Counted from the first letter of the stretch, positions 1-7,153 are shown. The stretch is 11,681 bases of DNA from Nitrobacter sp035546855 (GCA_035546855.1 DASZVY010000006.1:1-11681), one strand, 5' to 3'. The notes: generated from the sequence alone by a model not told the origin. Translations and numbers: made by a program.

Positions 1-1166
1 TCGAGGCCGGCATTGGAGAGCTGCACGCCGGTGACGCCGCCGAGCGTGAACAGGAAGATGAAGCCGATCGCCCACAGCATCGGCGTGCGGAACTCGATCG
101 AGCCGCCCCACATGGTGGCGATCCACGAGAAGATCTTCACACCGGTCGGTACCGCGATGACCATGCTCGCCGTGGCGAAGTAGGCCTGGGTGTTGAGCGA
201 AAGGCCGACGGTATACATGTGGTGCGCCCACACGACGAAGCCGATGAAGCCGATCGCGACCATGGCGTAGGCCATGCCGAGGTAGCCGAACACCGGCTTC
301 TTCGAGAAGGTCGACACGATCTGGCTCGCCATGCCGAAGCCGGGCAGGATCATGATGTACACTTCGGGATGGCCGAAGAACCAGAACAGGTGCTGGTAAA
401 GCACCGGATCGCCGCCGAGCTGCGGGTTGAAGAACGTCGTCCCGAAGTTGCGGTCGGTGAGCAGCATGGTGAGCGCGCCGGCGAGAACCGGCAGCGCCAG
501 CAGCAGCAGGAAGGTCGTCACCAGGATCGACCAGACGAAGAGCGGCATCTTGTGCAGCGTCATGCCCGGCGCGCGCATGTTGAAGATCGTGGTGATGAAG
601 TTGATGGCGCCGAGGATCGACGATGCACCGGCCAGATGCAGCGCCAGAATCGCGAAATCGACCGACGGCCCGGGATGGCCCGACGTCGACAGCGGCGCGT
701 ACATGGTCCAGCCGGTCCCGGCGCCCAATGAGCCGGGCTCACCCTCGACGAAGGACGAGATGATCAGCAGCGAGAACGCCGCGGGCAACAGCCAGAAGGA
801 AATGTTGTTCATGCGCGGGAACGCCATGTCCGGCGCGCCGATCATCAGCGGCACCATCCAGTTTCCGAACCCGCCGATCATCGCCGGCATCACCATGAAG
901 AAGATCATGATGAGACCATGCGAGGTCACGAACACATTGTATTCGTGAGTCTGGTGGAAGATCTGCACACCGGGAAACATCAGCTCCGCACGAATCGCGA
1001 CCGACATCGCGCCACCGATAATGCCGGCGATGATCGCAAAGATCAGGTACATCGTGCCGATGTCTTTATGGTTCGTCGAATAGACGTAACGCCGCCAGCC
1101 GGTCGGATGACCGTGCGCATGGTCATCGTGGGCGTGATCGGTGTGAGCAGATGCTGCGGTTGCCAT
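1..1166 (-). CDS. ctaD: Cytochrome c oxidase subunit I, aa3 type (C-terminus cut off by window edge)
   Basis: This is the catalytic subunit of the proton-pumping terminal oxidase in the inner membrane; it reduces O2 to water with electrons passed on by CtaC. The start is the ATG at 1166-1164, preceded on the minus strand by AGGA about 7 bases away. 388 of roughly 530 codons are visible. Seen directly: the TSHG segment carrying the likely low-spin heme a ligand; HPEVY with His266, Glu268 and Tyr270 (CuB ligand, D-channel glutamate and the cross-linked tyrosine in this family); the HH pair at 315-316 (CuB ligands); GAPDMAFPRMNN (D-channel entry) and PTGVKIFSW (K-channel lysine). Both proton channels therefore look intact, which marks a canonical A1-type oxidase. 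The N-terminus is unusually rich in histidine (six His between residues 8 and 20). ctaC lies 76 bases upstream on the same strand, so the two are probably co-transcribed. The missing C-terminus is due only to the window edge. Confidence 0.97.
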   Translation of the reverse strand, partial: MATAASAHTDHAHDDHAHGHPTGWRRYVYSTNHKDIGTMYLIFAIIAGIIGGAMSVAIRAELMFPGVQIFHQTHEYNVFVTSHGLIMIFFMVMPAMIGGFGNWMVPLMIGAPDMAFPRMNNISFWLLPAAFSLLIISSFVEGEPGSLGAGTGWTMYAPLSTSGHPGPSVDFAILALHLAGASSILGAINFITTIFNMRAPGMTLHKMPLFVWSILVTTFLLLLALPVLAGALTMLLTDRNFGTTFFNPQLGGDPVLYQHLFWFFGHPEVYIMILPGFGMASQIVSTFSKKPVFGYLGMAYAMVAIGFIGFVVWAHHMYTVGLSLNTQAYFATASMVIAVPTGVKIFSWIATMWGGSIEFRTPMLWAIGFIFLFTLGGVTGVQLSNAGL

Positions 1167-1242
1167 TTTCAAATCCTGTCTTCAAGTCCCTCGAACCCTG
1201 CGGTTCCATCGCCCTTCATTCGCCGTACGAACCCGTCCCGAA

Positions 1243-2082
1243 CTAATGCGTCAGGCTCTCCGCCGAGGCGTAGGTCGTATCCCGCGCCGAAGCGAACTTT
1301 TTCTTGGCCGTTTCCACCCAGGCCGCGAAATCCTGATCGCTGACGACCCGGACCGCGATCGGCATGAAGGCATGATCCTTGCCGCACAGTTCCGAGCACT
1401 GGCCGTAGAACATGCCGGTCTTGGTGGCCTTGAACCAGGTCTCGTTGAGACGGCCCGGGATGGCGTCGATCTTGATGCCGAAGGCCGGGACGGCGAACGA
1501 GTGAATCACGTCGGCGCCGGTGACCTGCACCCGGATGACCTTGTTGACCGGCACGACCAGTTCGTTGTCGACCCCAAGCATGCGCGGCTTCTTGTCCGCC
1601 ACGATCAGCGAATCGAACTCGAACTTGCCGTTGTCGGGATAGGCATAGCTCCAGTACCACTGCTTGCCGGTCGCCTTCACGGTGAGGTCGGCCTTCGGGA
1701 CGTCAAGCTCCTCGAACAGCAGGCGGAACGACGGCACCGCGATGCCGACCAGAATCATGACCGGGATGATCGTCCACGCCACCTCGATCAGGGTGTTATG
1801 CGTCGTCTTGGACGGGACCGGATTGGCCTTGGCGTTGAATTTCACCATCACGATCACGAGCAGCGCGACGACCAGCAAGGTGATGGCCGTGATGATGTAG
1901 GTGAGAAAACTATAGAACCAGGCGATGTTGTCCATCACCGGCGACGCCGCCGGCTGCAGCCCATGCTCCCAGGGCGACGGCTGCCCCACTTCGGCGAATG
2001 CGGCCCCGCCCGCCACCAGGGCCATTCCAACAATCGCCAAACCCAGCAACCGGCGGCCCATCTGGCCCTTCGACATCTTCAT
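1243..2082 (-). CDS. ctaC: Cytochrome c oxidase subunit II
   Basis: This subunit takes electrons from cytochrome c through its periplasmic CuA centre and hands them to subunit I. The protein has 279 residues from the ATG at 2082, chosen because AAGGAG lies 10 bases upstream and because the protein then begins with a good signal peptide (basic start, hydrophobic residues about 12-28, AFA cleavage site near 30). A start 72 bases further upstream is in frame but would put an unconvincing leader before the signal peptide. Two membrane helices follow at about 53-80 and 97-119, then the cupredoxin domain with the aromatic motif KQWYWSY (140-146). All CuA ligands are visible: His194, Cys229, Glu231, Cys233, His237 and Met240 (CSELCGKDHAFM). 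I see no fused cytochrome c domain, so this is the plain form of the subunit. It is the first gene of a ctaC-ctaD transcription unit; the stop is TAG at 1243-1245. Confidence 0.97.
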   Translation of the reverse strand: MKMSKGQMGRRLLGLAIVGMALVAGGAAFAEVGQPSPWEHGLQPAASPVMDNIAWFYSFLTYIITAITLLVVALLVIVMVKFNAKANPVPSKTTHNTLIEVAWTIIPVMILVGIAVPSFRLLFEELDVPKADLTVKATGKQWYWSYAYPDNGKFEFDSLIVADKKPRMLGVDNELVVPVNKVIRVQVTGADVIHSFAVPAFGIKIDAIPGRLNETWFKATKTGMFYGQCSELCGKDHAFMPIAVRVVSDQDFAAWVETAKKKFASARDTTYASAESLTH

Positions 2083-2530
2083 GCCGCTCGCGCTCCTTGT
2101 GATAAATTCCCTAAGCATTCCCGCCGGGCGGCGAAAGCTGCTGGTCGACGCCACGCCCTGACAAGCTCCCGGATATCATCTCGGGCCGTATCGTTAGAAC
2201 GCGTCGAAATCCAGCTTCTCAAACCATAATTCGACGCCCCTCGCAATGCAGTAGTAAGGCGCAGAGCGATGCATTTGCAGCTATTGTTCCACCGTTACAT
2301 TTTCTCCCCGAATCAGGCCCTTGCGCCGACCTTCACGGGTTGCCGCGCTTGACAGCCGCATTGCGCGATGTAGGCACAGGCAGGCCGCGCCGGCGGCACC
2401 TGATTCGCCCGTCGGATTCGGCGTTCGGGACGCCGGGACTGCCTTCAAGACGCCCTCATTGCCGACCAGTCCTGTCGCCGGACCGGCCGCACCGGACATT
2501 TCACGCACGACAGTCAGGGAATCGACCCGT
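2083..2530. promoter_or_regulatory. Divergent spacer between ctaC and the ialB-like gene
   Basis: This 448-base stretch separates two divergent genes and should carry the promoters of both. Open frames run into it from both sides (from ctaC to 2154 and from the ialB-like gene back to 2321), but neither extension looks like conserved protein. A TTGACA hexamer lies at 2349-2354 on the plus strand, about 180 bases before the ialB-like start, but no convincing -10 box follows at 16-18 bases. On the minus strand I found no strong sigma-70 promoter for ctaC. The clearest structure is a perfect 8-base inverted repeat at 2201-2237, listed separately. I see no tRNA, riboswitch or terminator here. Confidence 0.5.
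2201..2237. promoter_or_regulatory. Inverted repeat upstream of ctaC, possible operator
   Basis: GCGTCGAA at 2201-2208 is matched by its exact reverse complement TTCGACGC at 2230-2237, with 21 bases between. It lies about 120 bases upstream of the ctaC start, in the range for a regulator site or a 5' leader structure. It does not resemble the Fnr/FixK box (TTGAT-N4-ATCAA). The role is a guess; an 8-base match can arise by chance in 450 bases of GC-rich DNA. Confidence 0.25.
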
Positions 2531-3106
2531 ATGGGGCATACGAAATTGGACGCCAGGTGTGCGCAAGACCGTCAAATTCCGTCCGCCGCGGCGCCAGTTG
2601 TCCGGATTTGGGCCCGTGTGCTGGCTGTCCTGGCCTCGATCGTCCTGATTTCGGGCTTCGCGGGACCGGCCCACGCCCAGGGCGCGGTCAAATCCGTTCA
2701 CGGCGACTGGCAGATTCGCTGCGACACCCCGCCCGGCGCCAAGGCGGAGCAGTGCGCGCTGATCCAGAGCGTGGTGGCGGAAGACCGCTCCAACGCCGGC
2801 CTGACGGTTATCGTCCTCAAGACCGCCGATGGAAAGAGCCGCCTGATGCGCGTGGTGGCCCCGCTCGGGGTGCTGCTGCCGTCCGGCCTCGGGCTGAAGC
2901 TCGACAACGTCGACGTGGGTCGTGCCGGGTTCGTGCGCTGCCTGCCCAACGGCTGCGTTGCCGAGGTGGTGCTGGACGACAAGCTGCTCGGCCAGTTGCG
3001 GACCGCCAAGACCGCGACTTTCATTATCTTCGAGACCCCGGAGGAAGGCATCGGCTTCCCGCTCAGCCTCAACGGGCTCGGCGAGGGCTTCGACCAATTG
3101 CCTTAG
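2531..3106 (+). CDS. Exported invasion-associated locus B (IalB) family protein
   Basis: The predicted 191-residue protein has a basic N-terminus, a hydrophobic segment at about 29-44 and an AHA-Q signal-peptidase site near 49/50, so it is expected in the periplasm. The mature part begins with V-x-GDWQIRC and carries four cysteines (64, 75, 137, 142) in the spacing of the IalB family, followed by a short C-terminal beta-rich part with FETPEEGIGFPLSL. IalB is named from Bartonella, where it contributes to erythrocyte entry. Homologues are widespread in free-living Hyphomicrobiales, where the role is not settled, so no virulence function is implied. The ATG at 2531 is chosen because AGGGA lies about 10 bases upstream and the signal peptide follows sensibly. 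The frame is open back to 2321, which would add a proline- and arginine-rich leader that I regard as non-coding. tldD follows after 131 bases. Confidence 0.82.
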   Translation: MGHTKLDARCAQDRQIPSAAAPVVRIWARVLAVLASIVLISGFAGPAHAQGAVKSVHGDWQIRCDTPPGAKAEQCALIQSVVAEDRSNAGLTVIVLKTADGKSRLMRVVAPLGVLLPSGLGLKLDNVDVGRAGFVRCLPNGCVAEVVLDDKLLGQLRTAKTATFIIFETPEEGIGFPLSLNGLGEGFDQLP

Positions 3107-3237
3107 CCGCGCCTCCTGCGGGCCGGATGAACATTTGGTAAGAGCCTCCCTTTTTGCGGCAATCACGCCTATCTTGAACTCTCACCGCTCCGGACGACAC
3201 GGAACGGCCGCATATCCGCGTTGAATTCGGAGCCCGC

Positions 3238-4665
3238 ATGACCAGTCCCGCCACGACCTCCCTGCTCGACCGTGCCAATCTCGACCGCGATCAGGTGCGC
3301 AACGAAGTGGCGCGGGGGCTCGCGGGGGCCGACGATGGCGAACTGTTCCTGGAATACAGCCAGACCGAAGGCCTAATGTTCGACAATGGCCGGCTCAAGC
3401 AGGCCACCTATGACACCTCACAGGGTTTTGGGCTCCGCGCGGTCAAGGACGATGTGGTCGGCTATGCGCATTCCTCCGACGTGTCGCTGCCGGCCCTGAT
3501 CCGCGCGGCCGATGCCGTCGGCGCCGTGCGCGGCGGCTATCAGGGAACGTTTGCCGCGGCACCGCCGCATACCAATGTGCGGCTCTACGGCGACGACAAT
3601 CCGCTGGACGGCCCCGGCTTCGAAACCAAGGTCAAGCTGCTCGCGGAAATCGACGCCTATGTGCGCGACAGGGATCCGCGGGTGCGGCAGGTGTCGGTCA
3701 GCCTCGGGGCCACCTGGCAGGTGGTCGAGATCATGCGGCCCGACGGCGAGAGCTACCGCGATATCCGCCCGCTCGTGCGGGTCAATATTTCCGTCGTGGC
3801 GGGACAGGGCGACCGGCAGGAAACCGGCAGCAAGGGCTATGGCGGCCGCGAAGGCTATGCGCGCTTCATCGCGGCCAAGGCCTGGCGCGAGGCCGCCGAC
3901 GGCGCCATCCGCGAGGCGCTGGTCAATCTTGAATCGATCCCCGCGCCCGCCGGCGAAATGGACGTGGTGCTCGGCCCCGGCTGGCCCGGGGTCATGCTGC
4001 ACGAGGCCGTCGGGCACGGGCTCGAGGGCGATTTCAACCGCAAGAAGACCTCGGCCTTCGCCGGGCTGATGGGCCAGCAGGTTGCGGCCAAGGGCGTCAC
4101 CGTGGTGGATGACGGCACCCTCGCCGCCCGGCGCGGATCGTTGTCCATTGACGACGAGGGCACACCCACCAATCGCACCGTGCTGATCGAGGACGGCATT
4201 CTCGTCGGCTACATGCAAGACCGCCAGAACGCGCGGCTGATGAACATGAAGCCGACGGGGAACGGCCGCCGCCAGGGCTATGCCCATGTGCCGATGCCGC
4301 GCATGACCAACACTTACATGCTTGCGGGCCAGCGCGACCCTGCCGAGATCATCGCCTCGGTCAAGAACGGCATCTTCGCCGCCAACTTCGGCGGCGGGCA
4401 GGTCGACATCACCTCAGGCAAGTATGTCTTCCAGTGCACCGAGGCTTACAGAATCGAGAACGGCAAGATCGGCGCCCCGCTGAAAGGCGCGATGCTGATC
4501 GGCAACGGCCCGACCGACCTGCATCGCATCACCATGATCGGCAATGACGTCGCCCTCGATACCGGCATCGGCACCTGCGGCAAGAACGGCCAGGGCGTGC
4601 CGGTCGGCGTCGGCCAGCCGACGCTGCGCATGGAACGGATCACGGTTGGAGGAACGGGCGGATGA
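3238..4665 (+). CDS. tldD: Metalloprotease TldD
   Basis: TldD is the catalytic half of the TldD/TldE (PmbA) zinc protease, a cytoplasmic enzyme that trims unfolded peptides, microcin precursors and the antitoxin CcdA in enterobacteria. The protein has 475 residues, the normal length for the family. The zinc motif HEAVGHGLEGD is present with His255, Glu256 and His260. Cys400, in the FQCTEAY motif near the C-terminus, fits the third metal ligand known for the family. The conserved C-terminal stretch KGAMLIGNGP is also present. The ATG at 3238 has GGAG five bases upstream. The TldE partner is not in this window, which is common because the two genes are often unlinked. The last bases overlap the lepB start (ATGA at 4662-4665), and the lepB ribosome site lies inside the tldD end, so the two genes are translationally coupled. 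Confidence 0.96.
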   Translation: MTSPATTSLLDRANLDRDQVRNEVARGLAGADDGELFLEYSQTEGLMFDNGRLKQATYDTSQGFGLRAVKDDVVGYAHSSDVSLPALIRAADAVGAVRGGYQGTFAAAPPHTNVRLYGDDNPLDGPGFETKVKLLAEIDAYVRDRDPRVRQVSVSLGATWQVVEIMRPDGESYRDIRPLVRVNISVVAGQGDRQETGSKGYGGREGYARFIAAKAWREAADGAIREALVNLESIPAPAGEMDVVLGPGWPGVMLHEAVGHGLEGDFNRKKTSAFAGLMGQQVAAKGVTVVDDGTLAARRGSLSIDDEGTPTNRTVLIEDGILVGYMQDRQNARLMNMKPTGNGRRQGYAHVPMPRMTNTYMLAGQRDPAEIIASVKNGIFAANFGGGQVDITSGKYVFQCTEAYRIENGKIGAPLKGAMLIGNGPTDLHRITMIGNDVALDTGIGTCGKNGQGVPVGVGQPTLRMERITVGGTGG

Positions 4666-5435
4666 GCACCGAAACGTCGACATCGGCTCCCTCGGCGCTG
4701 CGCCGCTGGGGCGGACAGCTCGGCCAGATCGCCGCCATCGTGCTGGTGGTGCTGGTCGCCAAGGGCGCGCTCGCCGAACCCTTTTATGTGCCGTCCGCCT
4801 CAATGGAGCCGACGCTTCTGATCGGCGACGCGCTGGTTGCCTCGAAATATCCATATGGCTACAGCGCAGCGTCGCTGCCGATTCACATCTCCATTCCCGA
4901 CACCGGGCGCATCTTCGGCGAATTGCCCAAGCGCGGCGACGTCGTGGTGTTCCGCTGGCCCGGCGACACTTCGCAGGTCTGGGTCAAACGCGTGATCGGC
5001 TTGCCCGGCGACCGCATCCAGATGCGGAACGGCCAGGTCTGGATCAACGGACAGGCCGCGGCACTGAAGCCCGACGGACTCGGCGAGGCGGAGGACGACA
5101 ACGGCTCCGGCGAACCCGCGCATCGCTATCTCGAGACGTTGCCGGGCGGCGTCACCCATCCGATCTTCAAGATGTACGACAACGGCCGGCTCGACAACAC
5201 GCCGGAGGTCACCGTGCCGCCGGGACACATCTTCGTGATGGGCGACAACCGCGACAACTCGGCCGACAGCCGCGTGCCGGTCCGGCAAGGCGGAGTCGGC
5301 CTGCTTCCGACCGACGATCTGGTCGGTCGCGTCGATGCGATCGTCGGCTCATGGGACATGGGCGTCCGCAACAAGCCGGTCTGGGACTGGCCATCGGGCC
5401 TGCGCCTGTCGCGTTTCTTCAAAAAAGTGAGCTGA
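4662..5435 (+). CDS. lepB: Signal peptidase I
   Basis: Signal peptidase I cleaves Sec and Tat leader peptides on the outer face of the inner membrane. The protein has 257 residues with one N-terminal membrane helix at about 20-38. The family boxes are in order: PSASMEPTL with nucleophile Ser47; box C (GDVVVFRWPGD) at about 92-102; VKRVIGLPGD with general base Lys109; and GDNRDNSADSR near residue 195. Both catalytic residues are intact. It is shorter than the E. coli enzyme (324 residues, two helices) but typical for alphaproteobacteria. The start is the ATG in the ATGA overlap with tldD, preceded by GGAGGAAC at 4648-4655. In this bacterial group the housekeeping lepB is usually found beside acpS, rnc and era, so this copy may be a second signal peptidase; that is inference. 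The stop TGA overlaps the ATG of an eight-codon ORF leading to the next gene. Confidence 0.95.
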   Translation: MSTETSTSAPSALRRWGGQLGQIAAIVLVVLVAKGALAEPFYVPSASMEPTLLIGDALVASKYPYGYSAASLPIHISIPDTGRIFGELPKRGDVVVFRWPGDTSQVWVKRVIGLPGDRIQMRNGQVWINGQAAALKPDGLGEAEDDNGSGEPAHRYLETLPGGVTHPIFKMYDNGRLDNTPEVTVPPGHIFVMGDNRDNSADSRVPVRQGGVGLLPTDDLVGRVDAIVGSWDMGVRNKPVWDWPSGLRLSRFFKKVS

Positions 5436-5461
5436 TGACCTCCGGCGGCGCGGAGCCATGA
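5435..5461 (+). other. Eight-codon ORF bridging lepB and the yjbR-like gene (speculative)
   Basis: An ATG at 5435-5437 overlaps the lepB stop (TGATG) and opens a frame encoding MTSGGAEP. Its TGA at 5459-5461 overlaps the ATG of the next gene (ATGA at 5458-5461). This could let ribosomes leaving lepB re-initiate and carry on to the downstream start. It has no clear ribosome site of its own. It may be chance, since overlapping ATG/TGA arrangements are frequent in compact operons. Confidence 0.2.
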
Positions 5462-5796
5462 CCTTCGACGATATCCGCGGCATCGCGCTGGATTGGCCAG
5501 AGGTTTTGGACGGCACCTCCTATGGAACGCCCGCCCTGAAGGTGCGCAAGAAGCTGCTGGTCCGCCTCAAGGAAGATGGCGACAGCCTTGTCGTGCCCGG
5601 CGTGCCGCAGGATGAACGAGACATCCTGGTCGAAAGCCAGCCGAAGATTTTTTATTTTACCGACCACTATCGCGACTACCCGATCGTGCTGATCCGATTG
5701 TCGAAGGCCAGACGCGCGATCGTCGAGCCGCTCATGTTGCGGCAATGGCGCGCGCTCGTCTCCAAGGCCGCGGTGAAGGCGTTCGACGCGGGTTGA
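5458..5796 (+). CDS. MmcQ/YjbR-family protein
   Basis: A small cytoplasmic protein of 112 residues with no signal peptide or membrane helix. The opening MTFDDIRGIALDWPEV, the SYGTPALKVRKKLLVRL stretch and the C-terminal RARAIVEP-like segment (RRAIVEPLMLRQWRALV) match the MmcQ/YjbR family, whose fold resembles a CyaY-like or type II secretion chaperone-like domain and which is often annotated as DNA-binding. The biochemical role is unknown. The ATG at 5458 has GGAG only two bases ahead of it, too close for efficient initiation alone, so coupling to lepB or to the mini-ORF is likely. It lies 22 bases after lepB and should be in the tldD-lepB operon. A small perfect stem (GCTTG/CAAGC, 5802-5814) follows the stop but lacks a T-run. 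Confidence 0.8.
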   Translation: MTFDDIRGIALDWPEVLDGTSYGTPALKVRKKLLVRLKEDGDSLVVPGVPQDERDILVESQPKIFYFTDHYRDYPIVLIRLSKARRAIVEPLMLRQWRALVSKAAVKAFDAG

Positions 5797-5862
5797 CCCG
5801 AGCTTGCGTCAAGCCCGCGCGATGAATCCGGTTGGCGGCGACCAGCGAATCCGGTCAGATCG

Positions 5863-6453
5863 ATGATCATGACCACCGATGAATTCATCGCCGCCGCATT
5901 GCGCAATCCGGTCAATGAGGCAATCGTTGCGGAGCTGTTCGATACCGGACTGCCTGACGCATGGCTCGTATCCGGCTGCCTGGTGCAGACGGTCTGGAAT
6001 GAACTGACCGGCCGCGCAACGGACTACGGCATCAATGACTACGACGTCTTCTACTTCGATTCCGAGACGTCCTGGCAAGCGGAAGACGCCGTCATCCGCG
6101 ATGTACAGCGCAGGCTCGCGCGGCTCGATGCGACCATCGAGGTGCGCAATCAGGCGCGCGTCCATCTCTGGTATCCGGCCAAGCATGGCGTCCCCTATCC
6201 GCCGCTGCGCGCTTCCACCGAGGGCATCGACCGCTTCCTGACGCGAAATACCCAGGTCGGACTGCGGCTGACGAACCGCGGCCATGAGGTCTATGCGCCG
6301 CACGGCTTTGACGACATCGCCAAGATGATCGTCCGGCCCAATCCGGGGCCAAACTTTTCCGCCGACAACTACGCCGCGAAGGCGAAGCGCTGGAAAGAGC
6401 TTTGGCCCGGACTCACGGTACTTTCAGCGGCAGAGAACGGACGGTCTATCTGA
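5863..6453 (+). CDS. Nucleotidyltransferase family protein (COG3575/DUF925-like)
   Basis: A 196-residue cytoplasmic protein. It contains WLVSGCLVQTVWN at 34-46 and GINDYDVFYFD at 56-66. The Asp59-x-Asp61 pair, placed after a glycine/serine-containing helix start, is the metal-binding pattern of the nucleotidyltransferase fold. The run NDYDVFYFD followed by SWQAED is typical of the family annotated as COG3575 (PF06042). The family has no settled substrate, so none is assigned. The start could be the ATG at 5863 or the one at 5869; neither has a strong ribosome site, and I keep the first. It lies 66 bases after the yjbR-like gene and may share its transcript. A 9-base direct repeat (GAATCCGGT at 5824-5832 and 5847-5855) lies in that gap. 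Its last 8 bases overlap the end of the convergent PAN-domain gene. Confidence 0.82.
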   Translation: MIMTTDEFIAAALRNPVNEAIVAELFDTGLPDAWLVSGCLVQTVWNELTGRATDYGINDYDVFYFDSETSWQAEDAVIRDVQRRLARLDATIEVRNQARVHLWYPAKHGVPYPPLRASTEGIDRFLTRNTQVGLRLTNRGHEVYAPHGFDDIAKMIVRPNPGPNFSADNYAAKAKRWKELWPGLTVLSAAENGRSI

Positions 6454-7021
6454 CGACGCCGGAGGTGAAGCCCGGCCTGCGGCGCGGCGGCTTGATCTCC
6501 TTCTTCAGGAAGCAGCGCCCGGCCCTGCCGGCATAGCCGGGCCGCGCATAAGTCCACGCCCGGCATTTGCTGTCGCCCTCGCAGGCGCGGTGACAGGTGC
6601 CGTCCGCGTCCGCCTTGTCCTCTTTCTTGATCTCGAAACTGCGATAGTCGCCACCCGAGCGATCCGTCGAACCTTCGATCGGACCGGTACGGCGCTCGAT
6701 CACCCCGGCGCCACGGACTCCCGATACGCAGCAGAGGTTTTGGACGCGCGGCGGCACGGCGTTCTTGAGCCAGCACACCGCCGTTTCCGACCTGTCGTTC
6801 GGATAGTTGAAGCTCCAGGCGCGGCAGCGGCGGTCGCGCTCGCACGCCAGCGCGCAGTCGGCGGGATCGCCCGACTTCAGCGACATGTGAAGGTAATCCG
6901 CGCCGGGCCGGTCGAAATTCGTCTGGGCGTGGATCGGGGACGCTGCCGGAATCGACATCGTCAACAGCACGAGCGACAGGATGAGGCGAAGCTTCAACAC
7001 GGCACGTCCGGCATCTTCCAT
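6446..7021 (-). CDS. Secreted protein with two PAN/Apple-like cysteine modules
   Basis: The predicted 191-residue protein starts with a signal peptide (hydrophobic about 11-24, cleavage near AHA in PIHAQ at about 32/33), so it should be periplasmic or secreted. The mature part is an internal duplication. Module 1 starts DRPGADY and has Cys56-x3-Cys60-x5-Cys66-RAWSF with Cys83-WLK. Module 2 starts DRSGGDY and has Cys143-x3-Cys147-x5-Cys153-RAWTY with Cys170-FLK. This is the PAN_4/Apple pattern, a disulfide-stabilised fold that binds proteins or carbohydrates. Module 1 has an extra Cys97-Cys98 pair. The C-terminus is short and basic. No ligand can be named. The start is uncertain: the ATG at 7021 has no clear ribosome site, and a GTG at 7000 would give a tighter signal peptide. 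The gene stands alone, convergent with the nucleotidyltransferase gene (8-base overlap at the stops). Confidence 0.8.
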   Translation of the reverse strand: MEDAGRAVLKLRLILSLVLLTMSIPAASPIHAQTNFDRPGADYLHMSLKSGDPADCALACERDRRCRAWSFNYPNDRSETAVCWLKNAVPPRVQNLCCVSGVRGAGVIERRTGPIEGSTDRSGGDYRSFEIKKEDKADADGTCHRACEGDSKCRAWTYARPGYAGRAGRCFLKKEIKPPRRRPGFTSGVVR

Positions 7022-7153
7022 GGGCGCAATGATCGCGCACCGTCGCCAACGGCGATACCGACGGCGTGCCGGATCACGCGCAAGTTATTGATCGAATGTG
7101 ACCTTCCAGCGCGAGCTGGCTCCGCTGAGAATCCTCTCCCTCTCATTAAATCG

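Noticed and set aside
1246..2229. Long plus-strand open frame (327 codons) opposite ctaC
   Set aside because: It is His/Arg/Asp-rich low-complexity protein, the typical antisense shadow of a GC-rich gene, and the minus-strand ctaC has all its CuA ligands.
3418..4287. Minus-strand open frame of 289 codons opposite tldD
   Set aside because: Its His/Ala/Gly-rich composition marks it as a shadow, and tldD carries its full zinc motif and normal length.
4544..5461. Plus-strand open frame of 305 codons across the end of tldD and all of lepB
   Set aside because: It is a different frame of two well-supported genes and its product is arginine-rich with no recognisable domain. Only its last eight codons are discussed, as a possible coupling ORF.
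5802..5814. GCTTG/CAAGC stem after the yjbR-like gene as a terminator
   Set aside because: The stem has only five pairs, there is no T-run, and the next gene begins within 70 bases on the same strand.
5824..5855. GAATCCGGT direct repeat before the nucleotidyltransferase gene as an operator
   Set aside because: It is a 9-base repeat with no symmetry and no promoter nearby; likely chance.
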